From the NCBI GenBank assembly GCA_964455375.1, contig CAYVXE010000088.1, forward strand, positions 1 through 19,207: a stretch of DNA of 19,207 bases. Direction: 5' to 3'. Positions 1 to 9,293 of this stretch are shown here, in pieces; the stretch's first letter is position 1; the number at the start of each line of letters is the position of its first letter. The DNA is from CAYVXE01 sp964455375 (GTDB lineage Bacteria; Zhuqueibacterota; Zhuqueibacteria; Oceanimicrobiales; Oceanimicrobiaceae). The position numbers and the translations under genes are program-made. The notes beneath the pieces are model-generated. The model was not told the DNA's origin. It saw nothing but the letters and a program-made list of their open reading frames with translations, and did not search any database.

Positions 1-1554
1 AAGAGCGGACAATCTGATACGTTCCGCTTTTGTTAATCTTAGAACTGATTGAATATGGTGCGTTAGATACTTTTTCTCTTCATCAGAAACTTCACCGTCG
101 GCAGCACTTACTGCGGTAGCTAGAATGAGAATTAAGTTCGTGGCCTGATATTCCCTAGTGGGGGAATCCGGCGAACCTTCCGGTTTTTTGAAAATTACAA
201 TTTTCCCGGCCGGGTCAATTTTAATATTGCTAAATCGGATGTCTGGTTCTATTGAATAGCCGAGCCTGTCCAATAAATTTATGACAGCTATATTCTCATT
301 CTTACTTATTTTTTTCTCAGATTTGAATGAGTAGAACTTTAGTAGTTTCTTCGATGGAAGAACGATACCTGACCTTTCTCCAAGTCCTTCTTTAATCAAG
401 TCATCAAGTTCAACGATTCTATCGCTAAACTTTCTTATCTCAATACCTTTGGGCAAGAAAGATAAAGCTAATAAACTATTTTTGTCATGCGGATTTCTTC
501 CCAAATATCTGCTATAGGCATCTAATTCATCAATTGTAGATTCTACGATTCCCTCAATTATTTTCAAAGGCTTACTGAGATGTATGACATCTGGCAAGGA
601 GGTAAGTTTCACAGATTGGGTAGTATGGAATGAATTACTCGCTGGTCTATACGATAATTGCAGACGTTTCTTAGGCTCGGTAATGATTAAACCTTCTTTT
701 AATTTTTCATAATACCTCTTTTCGTAAAGATCAATAAATTCTTTTTGACAGCGCTCAGCCGGAGTTCTTAAAGTTCTATAGTATGGATAGTTTTTGTACC
801 AATACAAGGCCCATGAGGGCGGTATAGGCTTTCCTTTAGCACAATAGTAAGAAAGACCGACTCTCATGGACAACGGGAATTCACCATAAGTTTGTTGTTT
901 CGGTACGTCGACCGTTATTTTATTTGGAGTAAATTTTATTCTTGCAAAATCCAGAAATCTTGTTGCGTAGCCGTTGAACGAAGCATTCTGATTATATATC
1001 TTCAATAACCTCTCAACCTCATTGATAATACTCAGAGCTTCCGTACGTGCAGTTTCGGATGTTTTGGTGTCAGAGAGCAACCTTCTCTCTAAACCGTAAA
1101 AAAACATAAAAACAAAGCCGATTTCAACATTGGGATTCTTTCTGCCCTCTTCGAGCCACTTCAGGTATGCATATCTGGCTTCTGGTGATTGTCGTCTGTA
1201 TGATGGCCAGTATCCTAAGTCCATTTGATCTGGCTCCTCAACAGTTCGTTTTATTGAAAGTTTTGGATCTATTAAGGACGGTTCAATATCATAGTTATTA
1301 TCTACACAACTCAACCCGCTTCCTACATAAATCATCCCATTATTTAGCGTTATATTCTTAATCGTTAAGGGCTTATTTTTTGGTACCCAAACATCATCTG
1401 AACATATAGCCTCATCAATCTCATCCTCATAACCAAAGCTTGTACTGACCTGAAATCTAATTGGTACATCAACATATTTATTGACTGTCGGTTGAGAACT
1501 TTTATAGATAGCATAAAAGATTATGGCTAGAATTATTAAAATTACGATGCCCAT
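1..1554 (-). CDS. TerB-N / TerB domain protein, membrane-anchored, 3' end cut by window edge
   Basis: Reading the minus strand from ATG at 1554 gives 518 codons with no stop down to base 1, so the gene runs off the window. Residues 2-16 are a hydrophobic segment (GIVILIILAIIFYAI), suggesting an N-terminal membrane anchor. Residues from about 55 onward match the TerB-N pattern: VWVPKNKPLTI, GMIYVGSG, EPSLIDPKLS, YWPSYRRQSPEARYAYLKWLEEGR, then FMFFYGLERRLL. The visible C-terminus begins a TerB-like helical domain with an acidic ADGEVSDEEKKYL motif, the type that binds metal in tellurite-resistance TerB. A TerB-C domain could follow outside the window. Such proteins are linked by family knowledge to tellurite/stress or phage-defence contexts; the role here is unknown. 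No clear Shine-Dalgarno precedes the ATG. Base composition is visibly more AT-rich than the genes to the right, which may mean recent acquisition. Confidence 0.85.
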   Translation of the reverse strand, partial: MGIVILIILAIIFYAIYKSSQPTVNKYVDVPIRFQVSTSFGYEDEIDEAICSDDVWVPKNKPLTIKNITLNNGMIYVGSGLSCVDNNYDIEPSLIDPKLSIKRTVEEPDQMDLGYWPSYRRQSPEARYAYLKWLEEGRKNPNVEIGFVFMFFYGLERRLLSDTKTSETARTEALSIINEVERLLKIYNQNASFNGYATRFLDFARIKFTPNKITVDVPKQQTYGEFPLSMRVGLSYYCAKGKPIPPSWALYWYKNYPYYRTLRTPAERCQKEFIDLYEKRYYEKLKEGLIITEPKKRLQLSYRPASNSFHTTQSVKLTSLPDVIHLSKPLKIIEGIVESTIDELDAYSRYLGRNPHDKNSLLALSFLPKGIEIRKFSDRIVELDDLIKEGLGERSGIVLPSKKLLKFYSFKSEKKISKNENIAVINLLDRLGYSIEPDIRFSNIKIDPAGKIVIFKKPEGSPDSPTREYQATNLILILATAVSAADGEVSDEEKKYLTHHIQSVLRLTKAERIRLSAL

Positions 1555-1780
1555 TGTAAATATATTTAATGTGCGTTATAATCAGAATTATTAAAATCAG
1601 ATGAATAAATTCGTGACGAGGGCGGTCAAATCAGTCCTAAATGTTATATAAATATCTGCAACGATTAATACAACAATCTTCACTTCATCCATCCCGATTA
1701 GATGAACAATTATCTTGCAATGTGAATCGTGAATCTATATAGAACCAGAAATCAGAGTACTCATCAAAAAGATGGGCGAC
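1555..1780. other. AT-rich leader region, no gene
   Basis: This stretch separates the TerB-N gene from the first assembly gap. I see no credible reading frame. On the minus strand it would form a leader of about 250 nt for the TerB-N gene if transcription starts at the promoter near 1811. A short TTCATC/GATGAA pairing lies around 1684-1706, too weak to call a structure. Confidence 0.5.
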
Positions 1781-1817
1781 TCATAAAAAGCGCGTGGTTT
1801 GAGGAAGACATTTTTTT

Positions 1818-1846
1818 AATATAAAAACGACATTCGATTTTGTCAA
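1818..1846 (-). promoter_or_regulatory. Near-consensus sigma-70-type promoter reading toward the TerB-N gene
   Basis: On the minus strand, TTGACA (1846-1841) is followed by a 17-base spacer and TATATT (1823-1818). The -35 is a perfect match and the -10 matches 5 of 6. The predicted start is near 1811, giving an untranslated leader of about 257 nt to the ATG at 1554. The box pattern is seen directly. Its use is inferred, and many FCB bacteria use a different primary -10/-35 consensus, which lowers confidence. Confidence 0.5.
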
Positions 1847-1879
1847 GTAAAACCCCACGCATGCAACAAAGTCTGTCGT

Positions 1880-1979
1880 NNNNNNNNNNNNNNNNNNNNN
1901 NNNNNNNNNNNNNNNNNNNNNNNNNNNNNNNNNNNNNNNNNNNNNNNNNNNNNNNNNNNNNNNNNNNNNNNNNNNNNNN
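1880..1979. other. Assembly gap (100 N) at the 3' end of the methionine-synthase-like gene
   Basis: Exactly 100 N, a common placeholder for a gap of unknown size. The sequence left of it does not encode the expected C-terminus of the methionine-synthase-like protein in any minus-strand frame that I recognise. The true gap is therefore probably longer than 100 bases, or the gene is truncated. Confidence 0.95.
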
Positions 1980-2884
1980 GCATGCAGAATCAACGCGGCA
2001 ATATCTTTCGGGTCTTCGACGGTTTCATTTAACACATCGATGACTCCCAGAAAAACAGTCTGGTCGGGTTTCCGGTATTCCTTTATGACTTCCAGGACAT
2101 GGTCTTTGTCCTTTTCGCTGGCAAATTGCATGTAAATATTGCCGACATTCAGCTCAAACAATAACGGCAGCAACTCTTTATAATCGACGTCGGCGCTATG
2201 TGTGGAATCGTGGTCGCCACCGGGGCAGGTGTGAACACCGATTCTCATTTTTTCATCCGGGGTAAAATGCGACAGAACACGGTTATTTAAGTCGATGAAA
2301 CTTTTCAACAAGCCTTTGCTTGGGTCGAGTTTCACGGCAAGTCTCCCTTCCGTAAAATCAATCTGCACTTTTCTTGCCCCGGCATCCAAACTTTTACGGA
2401 TATCGGCCACTGCTTCATTCACTAAATCATCGATGAATGCTTCCCGTGAGTACCCGTCTATGCCATCCTGCGGATAAAACAAGCTCAACGCTGAAGCGGA
2501 AATGACGGCTTGCTTGATGGGCCGGCTGGCATAGCGTTTCGCCCGTTCCAGATAAGAAACTGCATAAACATTGTATTTGAAGGGCCCGGCGGTTAAAACA
2601 GGTAATTGCCGGGTGTGTCCATCCTCAAAAGGAATCACCACGCCGTTTGCAGCCAGGTTGGTCAAACCATGAATTGGGTACGTGGCAAAACTGGGTTTGG
2701 TCTGCTCGCCGTCACTGATGATTGGCGAACCCGTCGCTTCAAATTTGGCAATGGTATCCTGAACCGCCGCATCCAGGATGCTGTCCAATTCCGGTTGTTG
2801 AATGTCTCCCGTTTCAAATGCATGAATCGCTTCAATCACGTCTTTGGGGCGAGGGATGCTGCCAATGGGTTCGGTCTGTATCAT
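1980..2884 (-). CDS. Cobalamin-independent methionine synthase-like protein (MetE C-terminal domain only), 3' end in gap
   Basis: Start at 2884, preceded by GGAAAGGAA as ribosome binding site. About 301 residues are visible before the gap; full-length relatives are about 370. The protein begins at the catalytic barrel (TEPIGSIPRP) with no N-terminal MetE half. Motifs include SDGEQTKPSF near the N-terminus, VQIDFTEGRLAVK, and HTCPGGDHDSTHSADVDY, which supplies the zinc-binding His-x-Cys of the MetE family, then FLGVIDVLNETVEDP near the gap. The second zinc Cys, expected in a GTTDDCGF-like C-terminal motif, must lie inside the gap. Full MetE moves a methyl group from 5-methyltetrahydrofolate to homocysteine. 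Stand-alone C-terminal proteins of this subgroup are often annotated that way, but their methyl donor is not established. No operon partner is apparent; the next gene on this strand ends about 290 bases upstream. Confidence 0.85.
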
Positions 2885-3172
2885 GATTTTTTCCTTTCCG
2901 TATGAAGATTAATATATGAATTTACTTTCAACTGCTCTATGGTATTTTTTGCAAGACTTCTCCCTTTCCTATGGAATTTGAGGAAAACAAACCTTGCGAA
3001 GGTTTCAAACCTTCGCAAGGTTACCGCCTTTCTGCCCATGGTATGCCATTTATCTTAATTTTGAACGCATCAGGGGAAACAATCCTGACTCACCGGTGCG
3101 TGTCGGGGATTACCCGGCGGCGCCGAATGGGGTGGAGGCTTATGAAACAAATCCCTGACGTCCAGGCAATTT
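2885..3172. other. Intergenic region between FG-GAP gene and methionine-synthase-like gene
   Basis: Holds the 33-base palindrome at 2990-3022 and the ribosome binding site of the gene starting at 2884. A 69-codon plus-strand frame (2971-3180) crosses the palindrome and has no recognisable domain, so I do not count it as a gene. Confidence 0.7.
2990..3022. repeat. Perfect 16-bp inverted repeat; possible terminator of the FG-GAP gene
   Basis: AACCTTGCGAAGGTTT, one base (C), then its exact reverse complement. In the minus direction the hairpin is followed by TGTTTTCC, so it could act as a Rho-independent terminator about 150 bases after the FG-GAP stop. Its perfection and position between genes also fit a dispersed extragenic palindrome. 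The arms are seen directly; the function is inferred. Confidence 0.8.
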
Positions 3173-6100
3173 TCATTTGAGCAGCGTCATTTTTTTCACC
3201 GCAACAAAATCACCGGCGCTGATTTTATAAAAATACGTGCCGCTGGATAGTTGACTCGCATCGAAGGTGACAACGTAAGACCCCGCCGGTTTTCTTTCTT
3301 TGACCAGCGTCCGGACAACTTCGCCACGCAGGTTGAAAATGTCCAGTTGCACGGTTGCTGCCTTGGGAATGTCAAAGCGAATTTGCGTGGCCGGATTAAA
3401 CGGGTTTGGAAAATTTTGCTGCAAGGAAAAGACCGTCGGTGTCGTTGTGTTTGCACCTGCAACGGACGTGACCACAAAGGCGACTTCGTCGCTGGCAGGG
3501 CTCAGATTCTCGTTCTTGTCTTCTGCGACGACTTTCAGGAAGAGCTGTCCACTCTCCGGCAGGTTTTGTAAGAACACGGTCGTGTCTTTGGTGGTGGTAA
3601 TGGGCTCCAGATCAGCCGGGTTAAATTGACTGACCTGACTGAGATAGATTAAATACTGGTCGATGTCCGGCTCGGGATTCTTCTGCCAGCTCAGGGAAAG
3701 ACCGTTTTCATGCAAGTTACCGGCAATGATCTGTGGCGGAAGCGGTGGCAGATTGTCCACCGAATAGCCGCTGTCCGGTAAGGAATCAAAGAAAACATTG
3801 ACGTCGCCGGTGTGCGCAGACACCAGATAGAAATGCGTACCGGCAGTGGTGGAAATGGAATCAAAAAGCGTTTCTGCCGTGTAGGAATACGTATCCCGGC
3901 GGTGTGCCGGCTGGTCTGCAAGCCATTCCCAATTGAAGCTTTGACCGTTTAATTTCAACGATCGTGTGGGATGCTTCGTGGAGGCGTCAAAATTGACACC
4001 GGGATTCGATTTCTCCGTTTGGTTCCCGGAGGGGATTGCCCGCCAGATGCTGTAATGGGTCAGATCATTGAGATTGATATCCAAGGACGAGGCTTTCCAG
4101 ACGATGGTGACTTTACCGCCCTGGTCGTTGGGGACATCCCGAATGCTGGTGATGATGGGGGCCAGACTGGCTTCTTCAGAAAAAGCCGACCCTGCGAATT
4201 GTTGATCCACCGCCTGCACAGTCCAAAAAACGGATGAAAAATTCAGAATATCGTCGATGGAAAATTCGTAGCCGGCATTGCTGCCCACATTCCCCGATGA
4301 GATGATCTGCCGGAACCCGGTTTGATTGGCAAGCGGTGAGACAAGGTCGCCGCTGCCCGGTTTTGTACCGATGCGGATGTTGTAGGTAAGCGCATTGGAT
4401 GGCGTCTCCTTGTCAGTAGCATTTTGCCAGTTGAACACGATGGAACCAGGAGTGAGTTGCGCAGTGAGACCGGTTGGCGCTGAAGGGGCTTCATTTTGGC
4501 TTGGCGTATTGTTGCGGTAAAGTTTCGCAACCCGGGTGGTCTTGTCGGAGCCGGTGAGCAGGATGTCCAGGTCACGGTCATTGTCGTAATCTGCCCAGGC
4601 GACCGAACTGAAGATGACGCCGTCCAGCCACGTCTGGATTTCTGTAAAAACCCCATTGTCGTTTTGGTAAACCGTGGAAATTCTCTGAATGTCAGCGTTT
4701 TGTCCGGTGAGGAGAATGTCTAGGTCGCCGTCATTGTCGAAATCGCCCCAGGCGGCATTGCCATTGGAGACCGGCATTAAAGCAGCGTGAATGTCCGTAA
4801 ACGAGGCGTCACCCTTATTTTTAAAAACAGTTGAGATTCTGCCGGTATCTGACAAACCGGACACTAAAATGTCGTCGAACCCGTCATTGTTAAAGTCACC
4901 CCACTGCGATGAACCGGAAGAAATGCCCGGCAACGGTGCGTCGATGTTGGTGAACAGGAACTGTCCGTCATTTCTGAAAATCTGCGTGACCGGCCTGCCA
5001 TTCACGTTGAGGCCGGAGATGAGAACGTCCTGGTCGCCGTCATTGTCGAAATCAGCGGCATCGACGGAGCTTAGAATGACCCCGGGCAGATTGACCGTTC
5101 GTTCGACGAAATTGCTGCCGCTTTGGTTTTCATAGACGGTCGTACTGGCGATATTTTGTGAATTCAGCCCGGAGATAAGAATGTCCTGAAAACCGTCATT
5201 GTTGAAATCCGTCCATAGAACAGCGCCCCCGGCCACGCCGTTGAGTGCGGCGTTTACATCGGTGAACGTTCCATTTGCATTATTTTTGTAGACTTTGGCT
5301 GTCACCTGGTTTTGCGCATCGAAACCGGTGACGAGAAGGTCCAGATAACCGTCATTGTTCAAATCTCCCCAGGCAGATGAACTGGCGGCCACACCGAGAA
5401 ATGACGTGTTTGCGATTTTGAATTGTCCGTTTCCTAAGTTTTCATAAAGGATGGCAATTCGCTGGTTGGAAATGTCCTGGCCGGAAATGAATAAATCAAG
5501 ATCGTCGTCATTGTCGAAGTCACCCCAGTCCACGTCACCTGCATTAATGCCGCTGAGTGCATTTGAAGCAAGGGTATCCTCGAAAAAGGGCTGCGTGAAC
5601 GTTGCCTCCGTGGAAAAGGGAGAAGCGGCAAAAACGTGGTCAATGGCCTGCACCGACCAGTAAATGGTTTCGGTATGTTGAAAGATGTCCTTCGTAAGTG
5701 ACCAGGTGCGGTTTGCACCGGAATTGCCAACACGGAGCAAAGACCGTTTTCCCCCGGCGAGCGCCATCGCAGATTTGATTTCACTGCCGCCGGGAGTCGT
5801 GCCAATACGGAGGTTGTAGGTGAGACCGTCTGCCGGCGTTTCGGCGTCGGTGGCCGCATCCCAGCGCAATTCAATAGCGGTTCCGGTTAACTGGGTGGTC
5901 AAATTGGCAGGGGAGGCTGGAATCGTGTTAGGCGTTAAAACCGTGTTCGTGAAAATAATCTTGGTCAGGCTGTCCCGTTGTGTTTGATTTAATAAGATAT
6001 CCAAATCGCCGTCATTTTCCAGGTCCGCAAAGGTTACGTTACTCACAAGGGAGTCAAATGCTTGCGGACTGCGGGTGAAAGTGTCATTCCCCGAATTGAG

Positions 6101-6989
6101 AAATAAAGCCGTCAATCCGCTGGTATCCTGCTCCCCTGAAATGAGAAGGTCCAAAACACCGTCGNNNNNNNNNNNNNNNNNNNNNNNNNNNNNNNNNNNN
6201 NNNNNNNNNNNNNNNNNNNNNNNNNNNNNNNNNNNNNNNNNNNNNNNNNNNNNNNNNNNNNNNNGCCGGAATGGTGGTTTGCAGCGCTGAGAAGGTCAGG
6301 TTTGCATCATTTCTGTAAAGGGTCGTAAAACGAAGATTGTTTTCGTTGCGCCCGGTGAGTAAGACGTCCGGCTGTGCGTCATTGTTGAAATCTGAAACCG
6401 CAATTGTCCCGTAAACCGAACCGGAAAGCGTTGTGGTCATTTCTGCGAAATCCACACCATTCTGATTGATATAAAGCTTTGTAACGGCGGTATTTTGAGC
6501 ATTGGCGCCAGAATACAAAAGATCAAGGTCTCCGTCGGCGTCGATATCTTTGAACAGGGCGTCTCCGGCCGAGACCCCCTCAAAGAGAAAACCGGTATCA
6601 TTAAAAAGGCCGTTGCCGCTGTTTTGGTAGAGCCTGGCAATTTTTTGATTTGAGGTGTCATCGCCGGTGATAAAGATGTCGAGATCATTGTCATTGTCGA
6701 AATCACCCAGAGCAATTGCTGCGGATGAAACAGCGACTATTTTGCTGTTCAAGTCTGTAAACGTGCCGTCGCCATTATTTTTAAACAATTTGGTGGCAAT
6801 GGTACGATTTGAATCCTGGCCGGTAAAGCATACGTCCAGAAATCCGTCTTGATCGATGTCTCCCCATTGTGCAGTTTCAATTTGGAATTGATTGAAAAAA
6901 GACGATTTTGCAGAATCGGGAGAGAATAGTTGGGCGAGTGCCGCACCATTTAAAAAGAGGATGCAGAGAATAGTATTGAATACTTTCAT
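3173..6989 (-). CDS. Secreted FG-GAP (VCBS) repeat protein with FN3-like domains and T9SS type A sorting domain
   Basis: One gene broken by the gap at 6165-6264: the left part reads in frame into the gap as DGVLDLLISGEQD, an FG-GAP repeat, so there is no real start at 6154. The chosen start at 6989 (MKVFNTILC...) has GGAG six bases upstream and opens a signal peptide ending near LAQ. About thirteen FG-GAP blades (pattern WGDFDNDGDLDILLTGQ) are visible, six before a first FN3-like domain (TYNLRIGTTPGG...YWSVQAID) and seven after it. A second, similar FN3-like domain (TYNIRIGTKPGS...FWTVQAVD) and further FN3-like segments follow. The last 85 or so residues form the Por sorting domain (NFPNPFNP, LDIFNLRGEVVRTL, GTYFYKIS, KKMTLLK). 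The acidic DxDxDG-like loops should bind calcium. Expected to be exported by Sec, then by type IX secretion to the surface. Over 1,270 residues excluding the gap; the stop is TGA. Confidence 0.92.
6165..6264. other. Assembly gap (100 N) inside the FG-GAP gene
   Basis: Exactly 100 N. The two halves of the FG-GAP gene are in different frames across it, as expected when a placeholder of fixed size replaces an unknown length. FG-GAP repeats continue on both sides, and repeat similarity may have caused the assembly break. Confidence 0.95.
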
Positions 6990-7001
6990 AACAGACTCCA
7001 T

Positions 7002-7375
7002 TTGTGGATGGTCTTTTTTATGTGCCCGCTGGCAACCGAATTTTTAGCCTGGATTATTCATAAATTCTTGCTTCGAAGACACGAAAACACGAAGAAACAA
7101 AAAGATAAGGGTTCTTTAAATTTGTAGCTTTGGTTTATGGATATTGTCTTTGAATACTATCCGTGTTTATTGTTTTTTGATTTTGAGCCTTGGTGGCTCA
7201 TAAATTATAAGGATAAATAAAGATAACACCCAATAAGACCCCTTGCAAGTAGTATTTTAAATTCAGAATTTGCATTTCCTTGCAAATATTTTAAGAAATG
7301 CTTAAACTATGGCTGAAAGCCCGAAAATAATGTTATGATGCTGATTTATGTATAAAAAAGCGAGGTGCACAAGGC
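7002..7375. other. Divergent intergenic region with short repeats
   Basis: Separates the FG-GAP gene (-) from the PLP-enzyme gene (+) and must hold promoters for both. It contains an ACACGAA-type short repeat (about 7078-7098), a TATCCGTGTTTATT motif (about 7158-7171) related to the ACGGAT repeats elsewhere in the window, and a small hairpin TGAGCC-ttggt-GGCTCA (7184-7200). A weak plus-strand promoter candidate is TTGCAA (7280-7285), 17 bases, TAAACT (7303-7308). No gene seen. Confidence 0.6.
7268..7287. promoter_or_regulatory. Possible operator: 7-bp inverted repeat overlapping a weak -35
   Basis: ATTTGCA, six bases, TGCAAAT. It overlaps the TTGCAA candidate -35 box upstream of the PLP-enzyme gene, a position typical for repressor binding. 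The symmetry is seen; a regulator is not identified. Confidence 0.3.
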
Positions 7376-8530
7376 ATGGATGTTCAATCTAAAAATATAG
7401 AGACAAAGCTTATTCATTGCGGAGAACCGCAGCCAAGATTAAATGGAGCGGTGGTTTTGCCGATTTACCAATCGGCCATGTTTGAGTATTCCGGCGAACA
7501 AAGTTACCATGACATCAAATATATTCGCTTGAACAATACACCCAATCATATTGCCGTGCAGGAGAAACTCGCCAGCCTGGAAAATGCTGAAGCGGCGTTG
7601 GTGGCATCGAGTGGAATGGCTGCTATTACGACCACGCTGCTGTCCATTCTGGGCAGCGGTGATCATTTTCTCATTCAGAACGGCATTTACGGCGGCACAC
7701 ACAACTTTATCACCGACGATTTGCCTCAGTTAGGTATCTCATGCGATTTTATTGACGGGAACGATCCGCAATCCTGGCAGGCAAAGCTGAAACCGAATAC
7801 GAAAGCAATTTATGTGGAAACGATGGCAAACCCGTTGCTAAGTGTGTCCGACTTGCGGGCGGCGGTGAATTTTGCAAAAGAGAACGGTCTCCTTTCGCTA
7901 GTGGATAACACCTTTGCCACTCCTTACAACTTCCAGGCGGTGGAATTTGGCTTTGACCTGTCGCTGCACAGTTGTACAAAATATCTGAATGGCCATTCCG
8001 ATATTGTCGCCGGAGCCGTGCTCGGCAGTGAAGAGCGTATCGAAAACATTACTCACAAACTGAATCACCTCGGCGGTTCACTTGATCCGCACGCCTGCTT
8101 TCTTCTGCATAGAGGAATGAAAACCCTTGCCGTGCGCATGAAACAGCATAATTTCAGCGCTCTCATCCTGGCAGAATTTTTGAGTAAACATCCGGCGGTC
8201 TCTCAGGTTAACTATCCCGGACTTAAAACGCATCCCATGTACGAACAGTCAAAGGACTGGTTTACCGGATTCAGCGGTATGTTAAGTTTTGAGATGAAAG
8301 ATGGGCTGGAGGCGGCGGAACGCTTTATCGCAAACACAAATTTACTGGTCAAGGCGCCAAGCCTCGGCGGGGTGGAGTCGTTGGTCACTCGTCCGGCGAC
8401 AACCTCGCATGCCGGGATGTCCAGGGAAGACCGGCAAAAGTTAGGGATTACCGATAGTCTGATACGGGTTTCGATCGGAATTGAATCTACGGAGGATTTA
8501 CTTGCCGATTTTGAACAGGCGTTGGGTTAG
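7376..8530 (+). CDS. Cys/Met metabolism PLP-dependent enzyme (trans-sulfuration family)
   Basis: 384 residues, normal length for the family. The start at 7376 has GAGG eight bases upstream. Fold-type I features in order: N-terminal TKLIHCGEPQP and PIYQSAMFEY; the YxR phosphate-binding pair in YIRLNNTPN; VASSGMAAI; GIYGGT with the cofactor-stacking Tyr; VDNTFATPYNFQAVEFGFDLSLHSCTKYLNGHSDIVAG with the PLP Lys at residue 202; and the C-terminal APSLGGVESLVTRPATTSH plus IRVSIGIES. This family covers cystathionine gamma-synthase, cystathionine beta/gamma-lyase, methionine gamma-lyase and O-acyl-homoserine sulfhydrylase; these cannot be told apart safely here. A methionine-synthase-like gene lies about 4.5 kb away but is not in an operon with it. 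It converges on the MaoC gene with only 24 bases between stops and no obvious terminator. Confidence 0.9.
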   Translation: MDVQSKNIETKLIHCGEPQPRLNGAVVLPIYQSAMFEYSGEQSYHDIKYIRLNNTPNHIAVQEKLASLENAEAALVASSGMAAITTTLLSILGSGDHFLIQNGIYGGTHNFITDDLPQLGISCDFIDGNDPQSWQAKLKPNTKAIYVETMANPLLSVSDLRAAVNFAKENGLLSLVDNTFATPYNFQAVEFGFDLSLHSCTKYLNGHSDIVAGAVLGSEERIENITHKLNHLGGSLDPHACFLLHRGMKTLAVRMKQHNFSALILAEFLSKHPAVSQVNYPGLKTHPMYEQSKDWFTGFSGMLSFEMKDGLEAAERFIANTNLLVKAPSLGGVESLVTRPATTSHAGMSREDRQKLGITDSLIRVSIGIESTEDLLADFEQALG

Positions 8531-8554
8531 TCGGGTTTGATTGAAAACATGGGA

Positions 8555-8962
8555 TTATTCAAAAGAGCTAAATGTGTAGCACCAGGCTTCACCGTCCAGA
8601 ACGGTTTCATCGTCCTGGCGTTTAACCGTGACTTTGAGCTGGGTAACCGGTTTGCTTTGGTGAATGCTGAGGATTTCCGCTTCTGCGGTAATGGTGTCGC
8701 CAATAAAAACCGGGGCGGTAAATTTCCAATTTTGACTTAGAAAAACCGTTCCGGGGCCAGGCATGTCCATGGCCACCAATGCATGCAACAGGCCCGTGGT
8801 CAGGCCACCCTGAACCACAAGGCGTCCGAATTTGGTTTTGGCTGTAAACGATTCATCAAAATGTAACGGATTGTAGTCACCCGTTAATTCAGCAAAGGTT
8901 TTGACATGACCGCTGGTGAGAGTCAACTCTCGCCTTGCTTTCTGTCCTACTGTAAGTTTCAT
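8555..8962 (-). CDS. MaoC-like (R)-hydratase / hot-dog fold protein
   Basis: 135 residues, the usual size for a single hot-dog MaoC domain. The hydratase-2 motif is clear: FAELTGDYNPLHFDESF, with the Asp29/His34 pair expected to activate water in (R)-specific enoyl-CoA hydratases of the PhaJ type, followed by KFGRLVVQGGLTTGL. Later strands (WKFTAPVFIGDTITAEAEI, VTVKRQDDETVLDGEAW) match the family. AAAGGAAAG lies about seven bases before the ATG. The substrate is probably a short or medium enoyl-CoA or related acyl-CoA, but this is inferred from family only. It stands alone, separated from the kynurenine cluster by about 1 kb of repeats. Confidence 0.87.
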   Translation of the reverse strand: MKLTVGQKARRELTLTSGHVKTFAELTGDYNPLHFDESFTAKTKFGRLVVQGGLTTGLLHALVAMDMPGPGTVFLSQNWKFTAPVFIGDTITAEAEILSIHQSKPVTQLKVTVKRQDDETVLDGEAWCYTFSSFE

Positions 8963-9130
8963 TGATTGATCTTTCCTTTTCAGTTACGGCTACTAAAACT
9001 CTTCGTTCAGATGATCGTTTCAACAATAAATTGCAAAGAGCTATTCCGACAAATTTAGCTGACAATGCGAATGGAAGTTTAGGCAGGTTTCGGTGGATCA
9101 TTTCATTGTTGAAAAATCGGAAAAACATGG

Positions 9131-9183
9131 CACACGGATGTCACAGATAAAACGGATTAACACAAATTCCACTGTGACAATCT
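9131..9183. repeat. Repeat A, copy 1 (53 bp, direct)
   Basis: Begins CACACGGATGTCACAG and ends GACAATCT. It matches the copy at 9924-9976 over 53 bases with eight mismatches by eye and no indel. The inner ACGGAT-n-ACGGAT pattern resembles the repeats flanking the GxxExxY gene. Confidence 0.85.
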
Positions 9184-9293
9184 AAAATCGACACTCGTCA
9201 TTCCTTGTCCTGAAATCGTTTCCTGCGAACAGACCTTTCGGCTGCACTACGTTGCGCTCAAGGTGACTGGAGAGGGGTGAGTGCTCTAGCGTA
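9184..9293. repeat. Repeat B, copy 1
   Basis: Contains ATTCCTTGTCCTGAAATCG and the core CTTTCGGCTGCACTACGTTG, then CGCTCAAGGTGAC. It is paired with the copy at 9518-9622; the two diverge by scattered substitutions and small indels. No coding sense. Confidence 0.8.

Noticed and set aside
1167..1361. 64-codon plus-strand frame
   Set aside because: It lies wholly opposite the TerB-N gene, whose frame is open for 518 codons with clear motifs.
1781..1879. C-terminal tail of the methionine-synthase-like protein as read left of the gap
   Set aside because: The residues read across the gap in that frame do not resemble the family end and include the strong minus-strand promoter; the frame is arbitrary because the gap length is unknown.
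2971..3180. 69-codon plus-strand frame across the 2990-3022 palindrome
   Set aside because: Part of its protein is encoded by the palindrome, there is no ribosome binding site, and no family resemblance.
3173..6154. Second, independent FG-GAP gene starting at TTG 6154
   Set aside because: The codons before 6154 continue an FG-GAP repeat into the gap, and there is no signal peptide or ribosome binding site; it is the C-terminal part of the gene starting at 6989.
8889..9128. 79-codon minus-strand frame upstream of MaoC
   Set aside because: It overlaps the 5' end of the well-supported MaoC gene in another frame, shows no domain I can name and runs through MaoC's ribosome binding site. Possibly a decayed fragment.
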